From an uncultured Victivallales bacterium (lineage in GTDB: Bacteria > Verrucomicrobiota > Lentisphaeria > Oligosphaerales > JAFGRS01), in the NCBI GenBank assembly GCA_903837355.1, contig CAILUI010000338.1, positions 1 to 63,238 of the forward strand: DNA of 63,238 nt, given 5' to 3'. The notes under the pieces are model-generated. The model was not told the DNA's origin. It saw only the letters and a list, made by a program, of their open reading frames with translations, and ran no database searches. The translations under genes and the position numbers were made by a program. Below are positions 39,806-49,400 of the stretch, piece by piece; position 1 is the stretch's first letter; every line of letters begins with the position of its first letter.

Positions 39806-42187
39806 TCAGCCCTTGCGGCGTACCAGAATAGCCAGATGGTCGGCGGGCAGCCGGAGTTCCGTCATGACCTCGCCGGCCGCGCGCACTTCCTTGGCATCCG
39901 GAGTCTCCACGCGCTTAGCCTGACGGTCGTAAACGTACACGTCGGCAGAGCTCGCGTCGCCCCAGCCGAAGCGTCCCGAACGGTTCGTCAGGATGCGCTC
40001 GGCACCGATAATGACGCCGGCCCGCAGTTCGATGGGCGTGATCGGGAAGAGCGAGATGTCGGCGGCAAAGGTCACGAACTGGATGCCGGCGCGGTCGAGG
40101 AGCCGGCAGGCCGCACGGTAGCGCGCCTGAGCGTCGGGATTGTAGGGTTGCGCAATACACAGCGGCTGCCCCAGATGCGCGCCGACCACCACCGTGTCTT
40201 CCGGCTCCGATTCGACGAAAGACTGCAGCGGCCAGCTCAGCATGGTGCGCGTGTAGTGGGGGCCGTTGGCGAGCACCGTTTTGCCCTTGGACGTGAGGTA
40301 CGACAGCAGGGCCGCCCGCCACGGCTGCATCAGCAGGATGGCACTGCTGCGCTTACCCATGACGGCATGCGAGACCGGGTCAACGCTAGCCGTGCAGCCA
40401 TCCCAACTGCCCTCGTAGGTGCCATAGGCGGGAACGTTGCTGGCCGTGATTTCATCGATATAGACATTGGCATCGACACGCTCGGCGATCAACTGGTAGA
40501 CCGCCATCAGCGCCTTGCCGTAGGCATCCTCGAGCGTGGGCAGGAAGAGACTGGGAGAGGGTGAGTAGACGGTGGTGGCCACCTTGCCCGTCGTGTCGAC
40601 GGCGCGGCTGTCCGGGTACTTCTGCTCGTGCCCGGGCTCGGTGCAGAGGTTCTGGTGCGTGTAAATGAAGGCCTCGACGCTCGGCGTGGCCCGTTGCAGG
40701 CCCCGCGCCGTGGTGGCCGCCAGTTCGCACCAGGCCGTGCACAGGGGAAGCGCGGTACCATGCTGGATGGTGATGCCCTGCAGCCGCTCTTGCTCGGTCC
40801 CGAACATCGGGTTGCAGAGCACCACCATGGTGGCTCCCTGCCGCCACTGGCCGATGGGCTCCGACTCGGTCGGCACGCCGGCGGGGTGAACCCACTTCGA
40901 GGGTCCGCGCAGGGTGACGTTGCTGCCCCAGTTGCGGCGGATCGCGTTGACCACGTCCCAGTAGTCGCCGTCAGGCACCGCGTAGACGCTCCACTCCAGC
41001 CGCTGCTCCTGGCCCGGGGCGATCCCCAGCTGCGGGTCCGCCAACACCAGGGCACCCTCCTCCACGGCGACTTTCGAATGAACCCGAAAGACGTCATCCT
41101 CGGCGACCAGGCCGAGGGCCAGGTCGCCATACTCGGCCAAGGCGGTGGGGTGCGACGGACTCGAGCGCTGCCTGAGGCGCTTGACGACGTGCCCAGCCAG
41201 GAAGGTGCAGTTCGGCCGCTCTGGCAGCTCCAGGCGGACCTCGTGGATCACGCCCTGCAAGGCGTCGCCGGGGTTGCGGAATGTGTCCACCACGGCGATG
41301 CGGTCGGGATGTAGCGTCACCTGACGCTCAAATGTGTAAGTATCTGTGGTCCATGATATAAAGACTTTCTTGCCGCGACTGAGTACGGCCGGGTTCGCCG
41401 GCGCTGACGGGTTCCCGCTCCAGGCGCCCTGCGGCAGACTGCTGCGTGAGCGGACCGTGAACTCACGCTGGCCCAGGCTGAAGTGCAGGTCGCCGGACGC
41501 GGACACCGCGATGGTGGCCGGAAGCTCGGCCGGCTTCCGTGGCACATACAGCGACAGCGGGCCGTTCGGGGCGGCTTCGGCGGCGACCTGCCCCGGCGGC
41601 GCGGGCGCTGCCCGCGGCGGCAAGGGCTCGCCGATCTCGACCGCGACGTCGCGCAGGCGCAAGGAGAACGACACGCCTGGCGTCGAGGCGATGCGCACCG
41701 AGTTCGCGCCGGAGCGCACGTACGCGGTGATATCCCAGACGAAGTGGAAAGGGTCCGTATCCGGGATGCCGTACTCGTAAGCTTCGTCGGTCTTGATGAG
41801 GTCGGAGAAGTCTGGCGCGTACATCAGCCGATAGCCGTTACCGGTCTCGGCGCCCCAGGACAACTCCTCGTCATTCCGCATCGAGAAGATGAGAGGCTTG
41901 TTGACCAGGTGCCGGCCGGCCAGCCCCTGATCGTTGACGGTCACGCTCATGGCCCCCGTGCTGCCGCCCAGGCCGCCCCACTCGATGCGCGCATCCAGAC
42001 AAAGCCGCACCTGTTTCCCCGGCGCGACCTCCGCCAGGTCGAAGCTGAAGGTAGTGTCCGCCTGGGCCAGAACCTGCCGGTCGTCGGCCAGCTTGATCGT
42101 CGCCGGGGCCGGCAAGGCTGTTGACGCCCCGAGCAGCCCGGCCACCAGTCCCACCTGCCAGACGCTGCCGATGAGCTTTTGTGCCAT
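39806..42187 (-). CDS. Secreted protein of unknown family, glycosidase-like
   Basis: The protein has 793 aa with a signal peptide (GSVWQVGLVAGLLGASTALP). An N-terminal jelly-roll-like region carries an arrangement seen in sugar-binding domains (IPDTDPFHFVWDITAYVRSG). A beta-sandwich follows (ATIAVSASGDLHFSLGQREF), then a barrel-like region with AFIYTHQNLCTEPGHEQKY, VDANVYIDEITASN (Asp578-Glu579) and RAGVIIGAERILTNRSGRFG. I cannot name the family. ATG 42187 has GGAGAC 8 nt upstream; 89 nt separate it from the preceding lipoprotein gene, including a GTCTAGTATGTCTAGTACGTC near-tandem run on one strand. Confidence 0.6.
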   Translation of the reverse strand: MAQKLIGSVWQVGLVAGLLGASTALPAPATIKLADDRQVLAQADTTFSFDLAEVAPGKQVRLCLDARIEWGGLGGSTGAMSVTVNDQGLAGRHLVNKPLIFSMRNDEELSWGAETGNGYRLMYAPDFSDLIKTDEAYEYGIPDTDPFHFVWDITAYVRSGANSVRIASTPGVSFSLRLRDVAVEIGEPLPPRAAPAPPGQVAAEAAPNGPLSLYVPRKPAELPATIAVSASGDLHFSLGQREFTVRSRSSLPQGAWSGNPSAPANPAVLSRGKKVFISWTTDTYTFERQVTLHPDRIAVVDTFRNPGDALQGVIHEVRLELPERPNCTFLAGHVVKRLRQRSSPSHPTALAEYGDLALGLVAEDDVFRVHSKVAVEEGALVLADPQLGIAPGQEQRLEWSVYAVPDGDYWDVVNAIRRNWGSNVTLRGPSKWVHPAGVPTESEPIGQWRQGATMVVLCNPMFGTEQERLQGITIQHGTALPLCTAWCELAATTARGLQRATPSVEAFIYTHQNLCTEPGHEQKYPDSRAVDTTGKVATTVYSPSPSLFLPTLEDAYGKALMAVYQLIAERVDANVYIDEITASNVPAYGTYEGSWDGCTASVDPVSHAVMGKRSSAILLMQPWRAALLSYLTSKGKTVLANGPHYTRTMLSWPLQSFVESEPEDTVVVGAHLGQPLCIAQPYNPDAQARYRAACRLLDRAGIQFVTFAADISLFPITPIELRAGVIIGAERILTNRSGRFGWGDASSADVYVYDRQAKRVETPDAKEVRAAGEVMTELRLPADHLAILVRRKG

Positions 42188-42276
42188 GGTCTTGGGTCTC
42201 CGTATTGCCGCCAGCCCGCCCCTGCAGTCCAGGGCAGTAAGTCTAGTATGTCTAGTACGTCCAGCGAGTTCGGTCT

Positions 42277-44982
42277 TCACTTCCCCGCCGCGACGTAGGC
42301 CACCAGGTTCCTGAGCAACCGGTCCTGGTGGGTGCCCCAACGCTTGCCGGTCGTGTAGGCAGCGTCGCGCGCCGGGTCGAGGCAGTCGCCGATCGCAACC
42401 ACCCTGCCGCCCGGATTACCGCCGTACTCCACCACGACCGCGTACGAGTCAGGGATCTCAGCGCCGTCCGCGTAGTACCCAGCCAGCACCGTGCCGGCCG
42501 CCGGCCAGGCCGGGCGCCGCCAAACCGCCTTTGCCACCATCTCGCTCAGGCCCCAGTCCCAGATCCCGAAGCCGTCCGCCGGCAGCCCTCTGAAGAGGGG
42601 GTGCTCCGTCACCACCGGCTTCAGGCCCAACACATGGCCGCTCTGGCCGAAGCTGGTCCATGCCATCTTCCCGCCGCCGGGCACGGTCAGGGGGCCCCAG
42701 TAGCGTTCATTCGGGGCGACCGTGTCGTAACCGAGGTCATCCACGAGCGTCGCAGCCAGGCCACTGAGGATCAGCCCGCCCCCGGCAGCGACGTAGGCGC
42801 GGAGCGCGGCGACGGTAGCTGGGGACAGCGCATCGGCGGCCACCCGGGCCTCGCCACAGTACGTCGCCGTCACCGGCCGACCGGGGGCGCCGAGATGGAG
42901 CCAGATGAGGTCGTAGCCAGCCAGGCGCTGCGCGAGTCCGTCACCGGGACGGACCCCCTCGACCTGCCGGTAGACCATGGTGAGCCAGTCCTGCAGCGAG
43001 CGCGCGTCCTCGGTGGCATCCCCGAGTTCCAGCAGTCCGATGCGGCGTTGCTCAAGCGCTTGCGGTCGCCAGGTCAGCAGCCGGTTCGTGACCGCCGCGA
43101 TCCGTGCCTGCAAGGCCGCGGCGTCCTCTGCCCGCGGTCGACCGGCGCGCTGGTCGTTCTCGAGCGCCGCGAACTGCCGGGAACACTCCGTGAGTTCCGT
43201 CACGGCCTGCGCCAGTCGCTCGTCACCGAGACCACCGGTCAGGAAGTCCGGGTGCAGGTAGCACCACTCCTCGCAGCGCTGCAGGTCCGCCCGCATGCCG
43301 TCGAGGGCGACGGTGGTGCGGGCATAGGGCGCGTGCTCGCGCTTGGCCTTGATGAGAGCGTCGGCGGCGTCGGCAACCTGTTCGCGGGCCCCGCTGTAGT
43401 CAGCGGCCCGAGCGCAGGCTGCCGCCGCCGTCAGGTGCGCGGCGGCCCTGTCCACACTGACGCCGGCCTTGGCAGCGCTGTCCGTGTCGAGGCTGCTGAG
43501 CAGGCTCTCGCGTTCGTAGAGGTGGCGCTGCACGCGGCTCCGGGCGGCGGCAAAGTCCGCGGCTCCGGCCACCAGGTAAAGGCGCCCATCGCCGGGGGCC
43601 AGGGTCACCGCGAACGAGACCTGCCTCCCGGCCTTGCGGGAGGGTACCTGCCGCAGCGTGTCAAGGTCGTAGACGGCACCGCCGCGCCCGGTCACCGTGA
43701 TCCGGCCGGAGCGCTCCTGCCACGGGTCATCGTTGTGCACGACGAGCACATCGCCGCCATCTCCCACGAAGGCGCCGACGTGGATGGCCGGCCGCGTGAG
43801 CTCGCCGTCGGCGCGCAACCAACCCGTGCGCACGGTGGCCCGGAATGCTGCCGTATCCACGCGCACCGGGTACTCCGGGTCCAGCCGGCGCGGGATCAGC
43901 AAGGGCCCGGCCGAGGTCAGGTGCCGGCCGATGCGCCCGAGGTCTTCCCAGAGCGGCTCCGGCGCGAACCAGGGGTTCCCGACCGAGGGGTAGAGCGGGT
44001 TGATCCACGGAGCGTAGGCCTGGCCCGTGGTGAAGACGAACATGCCCTTGGCGCCGCAGGCGATGGTATGGAAGACCATCACCCGCACTTCGCCGAGGGT
44101 CGGCATGGCGTTGTACGAGAATGCTTGGATGATCGGCCACTGCAGACTCTCCGGGTTCACCTTGCGGAACTCCGCCATTCCCACGTCGCCGTAGGCCCAC
44201 GGGTCGCGTCCCCAGGCCGGGTCGATGGAGTACAGGTCGGAGAGCACCACGTCCAGCGAGCTCAGGAGGTCCCATTCAGGGCGTCCCCAGGCCGGGTTGT
44301 CCCGGTCCAGTGGCAGGTTCTGGTGGGTGTAGAGGGCTGGATGCAGGGGGTCGACCTTGGCCAGGGCTGCCGTGATCTCCTGGATCTTCGGCGAGAGGGT
44401 GGGATGCGGTTCATCGAACACATGGTAGGCCAGCAGCGCGGGGTGGTCCCGCAGTTGGGTGGCGTGAGCCGACCAGGCGGTCTTCACCCACTCCAGGTCC
44501 TGCTCTCCCGGCTTGCGGGCGTGATCGATGTGGCGGTACAGCAGCAGCGGCATGGTTGCGGCGCGGATGCCGAAGCGCCCGGCCATATCGAGGTACGCCG
44601 GCGTGAGCGCACGGTTGGCCGGGAACAGCGCGTTGACGTAGTGCCGGGAGAGGTCATGCAGGATCTTCTCCTGACGCACCTCGTGGGTCTCCCCGAGCCC
44701 GGCCGCGAGTTGCTCCGAGTGGGGAGCATCCGCGTACCAGAAGCCGAAGGGAAAATAGTCATTGAGCGCGGGGCAGCGCTGCAGCGCGGCGATAGGCGGC
44801 GCCGCCTGGATCATGGGCTGTGCGGTCTGCCCCTTCGCGGCCCGCGGTGCGGTTGCCGTCAGGCAGCCGCCGGTGCCAAGCCCCAGTGCCAGCAGACTCG
44901 CGAACACCACCACGCGACGCCCCCAGCAGAGGTGCCTGCGGTCCGCAGAGGGGTGGATCGGCAGGGGGTGGCAGTCGGCCAT
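42277..44982 (-). CDS. Lipoprotein with TIM-barrel glycosidase-like and ThuA/GATase-like domains
   Basis: The protein has 901 aa. A lipobox (LLALGLGTGG followed by Cys) near residue 40 follows a basic N-terminus. The barrel region (about 70-370) contains FPFGFWYADAPHSEQ, LLAYHVFDEPHPTLSPKIQE (Asp190-Glu191) and GAKGMFVFTTGQAYAPW. A beta-sandwich and a helical stretch (about 420-640) follow. The C-terminal 200 residues resemble a glutamine-amidotransferase-like fold (LAGYDLIWLHLG; LRAYVAAGGGLILSG; VVAIGDCLDPARD). ATG 44982 has GAGGAGAG 7 nt before it, overlapping the end of the MFS gene; the genes are 2 nt apart. Confidence 0.7.
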   Translation of the reverse strand: MADCHPLPIHPSADRRHLCWGRRVVVFASLLALGLGTGGCLTATAPRAAKGQTAQPMIQAAPPIAALQRCPALNDYFPFGFWYADAPHSEQLAAGLGETHEVRQEKILHDLSRHYVNALFPANRALTPAYLDMAGRFGIRAATMPLLLYRHIDHARKPGEQDLEWVKTAWSAHATQLRDHPALLAYHVFDEPHPTLSPKIQEITAALAKVDPLHPALYTHQNLPLDRDNPAWGRPEWDLLSSLDVVLSDLYSIDPAWGRDPWAYGDVGMAEFRKVNPESLQWPIIQAFSYNAMPTLGEVRVMVFHTIACGAKGMFVFTTGQAYAPWINPLYPSVGNPWFAPEPLWEDLGRIGRHLTSAGPLLIPRRLDPEYPVRVDTAAFRATVRTGWLRADGELTRPAIHVGAFVGDGGDVLVVHNDDPWQERSGRITVTGRGGAVYDLDTLRQVPSRKAGRQVSFAVTLAPGDGRLYLVAGAADFAAARSRVQRHLYERESLLSSLDTDSAAKAGVSVDRAAAHLTAAAACARAADYSGAREQVADAADALIKAKREHAPYARTTVALDGMRADLQRCEEWCYLHPDFLTGGLGDERLAQAVTELTECSRQFAALENDQRAGRPRAEDAAALQARIAAVTNRLLTWRPQALEQRRIGLLELGDATEDARSLQDWLTMVYRQVEGVRPGDGLAQRLAGYDLIWLHLGAPGRPVTATYCGEARVAADALSPATVAALRAYVAAGGGLILSGLAATLVDDLGYDTVAPNERYWGPLTVPGGGKMAWTSFGQSGHVLGLKPVVTEHPLFRGLPADGFGIWDWGLSEMVAKAVWRRPAWPAAGTVLAGYYADGAEIPDSYAVVVEYGGNPGGRVVAIGDCLDPARDAAYTTGKRWGTHQDRLLRNLVAYVAAGK

Positions 44983-44984
44983 GG

Positions 44985-46295
44985 CTACTCTCCTCGGCTG
45001 AAAATGGGCTCCAGCAGGCGTCGCAGAACGGTACGAGTCGTGTGCCGGTCGTCGGGCCTGACCCGTCCATACAGCCGCCACCCCAGGGCGAGCAGCAGTA
45101 CGGCGACGAGGAAGAGGAAGGTCTGCCCGTCCAGCGCCAGCGGACCGAGCCTGGTCTGGCGGTTGCCGCAGGCGCTGAGCAGGGCGCCGGCCAGCAGCGG
45201 CGCCACGCCGCCGGTCAGGCCCATCCAGGCGTAGTAGATGGCGGTGTAAGCCGTGTTGCTCTGCGGTGGCACCACACCGTTGAAGAGCAGTCGCCCGGCG
45301 CTGATACCCACCGCGCTGGCCGCCGCGCCGTAGGCGAAGTAGAGGGCGGCACACCAGGCCGCGGCGTGTGGCGTCTGTCGCGGCAGCAGCAACCAGCCCA
45401 ACGGGATCAGCAGGTTGAGCACCAACGCCGGCATCAGGATCGGCCGGCTGCCCACCCGGTCCGTGGCCCAGCCACAGAACAGCCCCGCCAGCGCCCCGCC
45501 GACCATGACCGCCGTATCCAGCGTGACCACAACTCCCGAGGGTACGCCCAGACGCTCCTGGACGTAGAGTGGCAGGAAGGACGCGAAGAGCAGCGTGCCG
45601 ATGGTCACACAGCCCAGGCCGGCCAGGTAGTGAACGAAGTTCCGGTCGCGCAACGCCGCCGCCATCGCCGCCCAATGCGCCGCCGCCGGCGCCGCGGCCG
45701 CATCCGGCTGGCCGCCGGGGACACGGACCATGAGGAGCACGCTGATCCCGCCCAGCACACACCCGGCACCGATCAGGAACAGGAAACGAGACAGGCCCGC
45801 ACCGGCATGGATGACCTGCCCGGCAACCAGGAGGGCCACGCAGGCAGCCACCGTCGAGAGCACCGTGCTCACCGCACTGAACATGCCGCGGACACGGTTG
45901 GGGATCACCTCCTGCGTCCACGGATAAATGGCGGTCTCCGCCAGCGCCCGCAGCACGGCAAAAACGACGATGATCGTCAGCAGATAAGCCAGCCCAACCC
46001 GGCGCCCGAAATGCCCCAGAACCAGCGGTAGTAGCAATAGTCCAGCCATGACCGCTTTGCGGGCGCCATAGCAGACCAGGAAGACCCGCTTGCGGCCCAA
46101 ACGCGTGGCCAGCGGCGCGAATCCCAGGGCCAACAGGCCGCAGAACGGGAACAGCGACAGCACGACCCCCATCTGGGCCTTGGGCAGCCCCAGCTCGTTG
46201 AGGAATAGCAGGAACACCGAGCCGCCGAAGGTCCACAGCGCAAAAACCGCATTCAGGGCACCGCTGGCCCACTGCCACGGCAGTGCGCGCAACAT
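44985..46295 (-). CDS. MFS transporter
   Basis: The protein has 436 aa with about twelve hydrophobic segments. Loop 2-3 carries LATRLGRKRVFLVCYGARK, the MFS motif-A-like region, and CGWATDRVGSRPIL repeats it in the second half. The ATG at 46295 is chosen because GGAGG lies 5 nt upstream; a longer frame begins at 46349, only 5 nt after a TAGAAT -10-like box, which would make it nearly leaderless. Flanked by secreted glycosidase-like genes, it probably imports released sugars or oligosaccharides across the inner membrane. Substrate not deducible. Confidence 0.85.
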   Translation of the reverse strand: MLRALPWQWASGALNAVFALWTFGGSVFLLFLNELGLPKAQMGVVLSLFPFCGLLALGFAPLATRLGRKRVFLVCYGARKAVMAGLLLLPLVLGHFGRRVGLAYLLTIIVVFAVLRALAETAIYPWTQEVIPNRVRGMFSAVSTVLSTVAACVALLVAGQVIHAGAGLSRFLFLIGAGCVLGGISVLLMVRVPGGQPDAAAAPAAAHWAAMAAALRDRNFVHYLAGLGCVTIGTLLFASFLPLYVQERLGVPSGVVVTLDTAVMVGGALAGLFCGWATDRVGSRPILMPALVLNLLIPLGWLLLPRQTPHAAAWCAALYFAYGAAASAVGISAGRLLFNGVVPPQSNTAYTAIYYAWMGLTGGVAPLLAGALLSACGNRQTRLGPLALDGQTFLFLVAVLLLALGWRLYGRVRPDDRHTTRTVLRRLLEPIFSRGE

Positions 46296-46354
46296 GGCGG
46301 CCTCCGTGACCTCGGCCCGAGATTCGCGGTCTCCCTGCGGTTGTGCCATAGCGT

Positions 46355-46362
46355 ATTCTATA
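46355..46362 (-). promoter_or_regulatory. Possible -10 box before the MFS gene
   Basis: TATAGAAT on the - strand (46362-46355). It would give a leader of about 50 nt before ATG 46295. No good -35 is seen in the GC-rich sequence upstream. Confidence 0.35.
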
Positions 46363-46427
46363 CCCCGCCCTGCCCCGCGCCATGCCAGACCGTGCCGAAT
46401 CCTGGCCGGACGGCGAGACGCTGCCGC

Positions 46428-49400
46428 TCACCAGCGGTAGTAGCGGTAGGGGTCGTCGCCCAGCTCGTGACTCTCGATGACGTCGGGGCTGTAGAAGGTC
46501 CGCAATTCGGTACTCTCCCGCGGCATGCTGCGGTCGGGGGCCACCGAGAATGAGGGGGCGGCGAAGCTATAGGTCACGACCTCCTTGGCCAACTCCTGGC
46601 AGGCGAACCTGACGTTGTCGTCGCTCTCGCGCGGCATGAAGCTGATCTTCACCTGCTGCCACTCCGCGGTCAGTTGGACGCGTTCGAACAGCCCGGCACC
46701 GCCATAGGGCGGGTGGTTCTTCTCGATGGCAGCGATCATGGTGCAGGGCCCGCTGGCCTTGGCCCAGACCGTCCAGAGATAGGTCACGCCGGCCTGAATG
46801 CCAAAGCCGGGCTGCGCGAACGACACGTGCCAGGCCGTCTCACTGGGCGTCGTGACCTGCACCTGCACCGAGCGCTGACCGAGCAGCGCCGCCGGAACGT
46901 CCTCACTGACCACGACCGTCGCCTGCGCCGGTCCCATCACCCCCAGGTTCCAGCCCTTGGCGTTCTCAGCGAAGGCGGTGTTACTCAGCTGCTCCTCCCC
47001 GTCGACCACGGGCTTCGGCACGACCCGCCCCAGGCGCAGATCGTCCGGACGTCCCCCGAAACCGCCCCCGCCGAACTCATCGAAGACGCGGATGGCGATG
47101 AGGTTGCGGCCGGCGCGCACCAGGGCTGCCGGGACCCGATACGTGCGCGGTACGTTCCAGCCGCTGGTCGCGCCGATCTTGGCGCCGTTGAACCAGGTGC
47201 TGTCGTTGTCGTCGACGCTGCCGAGTTGCAGGACCAGCTCCTGGCCCACCCACTCCGCGGGCAGGTCGACGTCACGGCGGACCCAAAAGGCACCGTCCTG
47301 CTCACCCACTCCGGGCAGGCTTTCCCAGTACCCGGGCAGCGCGAGCTTGCCCCAGTCCCCGGTGGCCAGGTCAGTCTCGAACCAGCCCGCGCACTCCTTG
47401 GCGATGCCGGTGTCCTTGGCCCGCGCCGCCGGGTCGCTGGAGGCGGGCAGGCGAGTCTCGACCTGGCAAAGCCACTCGCCCGCGAGGGGCAGCGGCAGGT
47501 AGCCCAGGTTCCAGCCGGGGCTCAGGCTCCTGGCGTCCATCTCGAAGCTGGCACCGAGGTTGGCGAGCACTTGCGTGAGTGTCCGTGTCAGACGCCACTG
47601 ACTGTAGCGGAAGTAGGTCTTCTCCCGCGCCGGCAGCATCTCCGGGGTCAACTGCAGCAGGATCGCAACGCCGGCGCCCACCTGCTGCCGGCCCAGCAGG
47701 CCGTCGGCGCCAGCCATGACCGTACCCCGCGCCTGCACCGGCGCCAGGTCCACCGTGCCGCGCAGGCGCAGGTCGGACGGCGACAGGCCACGACACTCGG
47801 GCCAGGGGGGCACATCGGGCGCCGCCTGGAACGGCCGCACCGCGCCGATCGCCCCCCAGGGATCGGCGCCGGACGCACGCGGCAGCAGCAGGGCGCGGCC
47901 GCCGCCCTGCAGGAAGGCGCTCAGTGCCGCCGCCGAGACCGACGCCTCGGGGCCAAGGATGGCCAGGGCTTTGCCAGACGGCAGCTCAGTGGCCAGCTCA
48001 AACTGCAAGCCGAGGCTGCGCAGCAGTCGGCGGCCGCGCTCGCCACCCAGGTAGACGGTCTGCGTGGCGCGGGGTTCGACCGCAGCCGCCGAGGCGTAGG
48101 AAATCACCCGGCAAGCCAGGCGTTGGGCGACCGGGTCGACCGCGGTACGGCCCTCCAGGTCGAGGGTGCAGAAGAGCGCGAGGCCCCGGCCGTAGTGCAG
48201 TTCCAGCAGCGGTGAGTAGGCCAGGTCGAACTCGCCCTCGAGGAGCGGCCGCCAGCCGCTGTAGTGCGGCTTCTCGATGGCGGCGCTGGAGACGCTGCCG
48301 GCGTTGCCCCAGTGCCAGCCCCACGTCGGTTCGGCCTGAGGCGATTCGTCAAGGCCGCCCCAGGTCTCCGGCACCAGCGTGCCGGCCCCGCGCCAGTCGC
48401 GACAGTCCTCGGCGTCCAGCCCTAACAGCACCGGGTGGTCGAGTTGGCTGGGGACCGGAAAGAAACGGCGCGAGACCTGTCGCGCCACGCGCAGACCCAT
48501 GGCCTTACGCAGCCACTCCGGCGACTGGGCGAAGATGAGCAGCCTGCCGCCAGCGGCAACGTGCCGCTCCAGCGAGCCGGGCAGTCGAGCCGCGCCGTCC
48601 AGGGCATGCCGGCCGATGACGACGAGGTCATCGGGCTGCGGCGAGCCATCCCAGGGCGTCATCTGGTCATAGCCCAGGGCGCGCAGCAGGCGACTGCTTT
48701 CCCCCTCGGGATCGAACACCCGCAGAGACGGCTTCACGGCCACCTCGGGAGCCCGAATGCGGAAGCGGAACTCGTCGCGGTGCAGGCGCTTGCCGATGGT
48801 AGCCTGCAACACGATACGGCCGTCCGCCGGGGCGGCGACCTGGGGTGTGGTGAAGCCGAACGGAATGAGGAGGTTCTGCGCCGGCAGGATCTCCCCCGAG
48901 CGCTCGCCGGCGGCCACCTGCGTCCCCTGGACGGAGACGGTCCAGGCGGCGCTATACGTCTGTGCCGTCCGTTCGTCGTTGATGAGCACGACCTGCTTGG
49001 CGATGGTCTCGCCGCCCACGAAGCCATGGTCCTTGGCGGTGAAGCGCTCGGCGGGGCCCGCGATCCAAGCCAGGGTCGCGTGGTTGCTCTCGATCAGCGC
49101 CTGGCCGGCCGGATAGGTGACCCAGCCCCCTTCGGGTTCCAGGTAGTGCAGAGCGCCCTTGCGCACCGTGGGCGTGTACGGCCCGCGCCGCTCGGGACGG
49201 GCCGGGAGCGCCTCCTCGGTCCAGCGCTGGTCAGGCAGTTGGGCCCAGCCGTGGCCCATCGACCACGGCACCATCCCGGCCGTGATTCCCCAGGTCCGCC
49301 AACTGCGCCAGGTGTTGCGGATGAAGAGGTCCTGCACGGCCTGAAACGCCGGTGCCTGCTCCAGCTCCGGCGCGGTGTGCCAACTGGCCCAGCGCTGGGG

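Noticed and set aside
42235..42265. TCTAGTATGTCTAGTACGTC near-repeat as an operator
   Set aside because: Only two imperfect copies in a short gap and no dyad symmetry; not enough to call a binding site.
42277..46431. Single 1384-aa frame spanning the lipoprotein and the MFS region
   Set aside because: The part upstream of 44982 overlaps the MFS gene in another frame and shows no protein-like features; ATG 44982 has a strong ribosome site and a lipoprotein signal.
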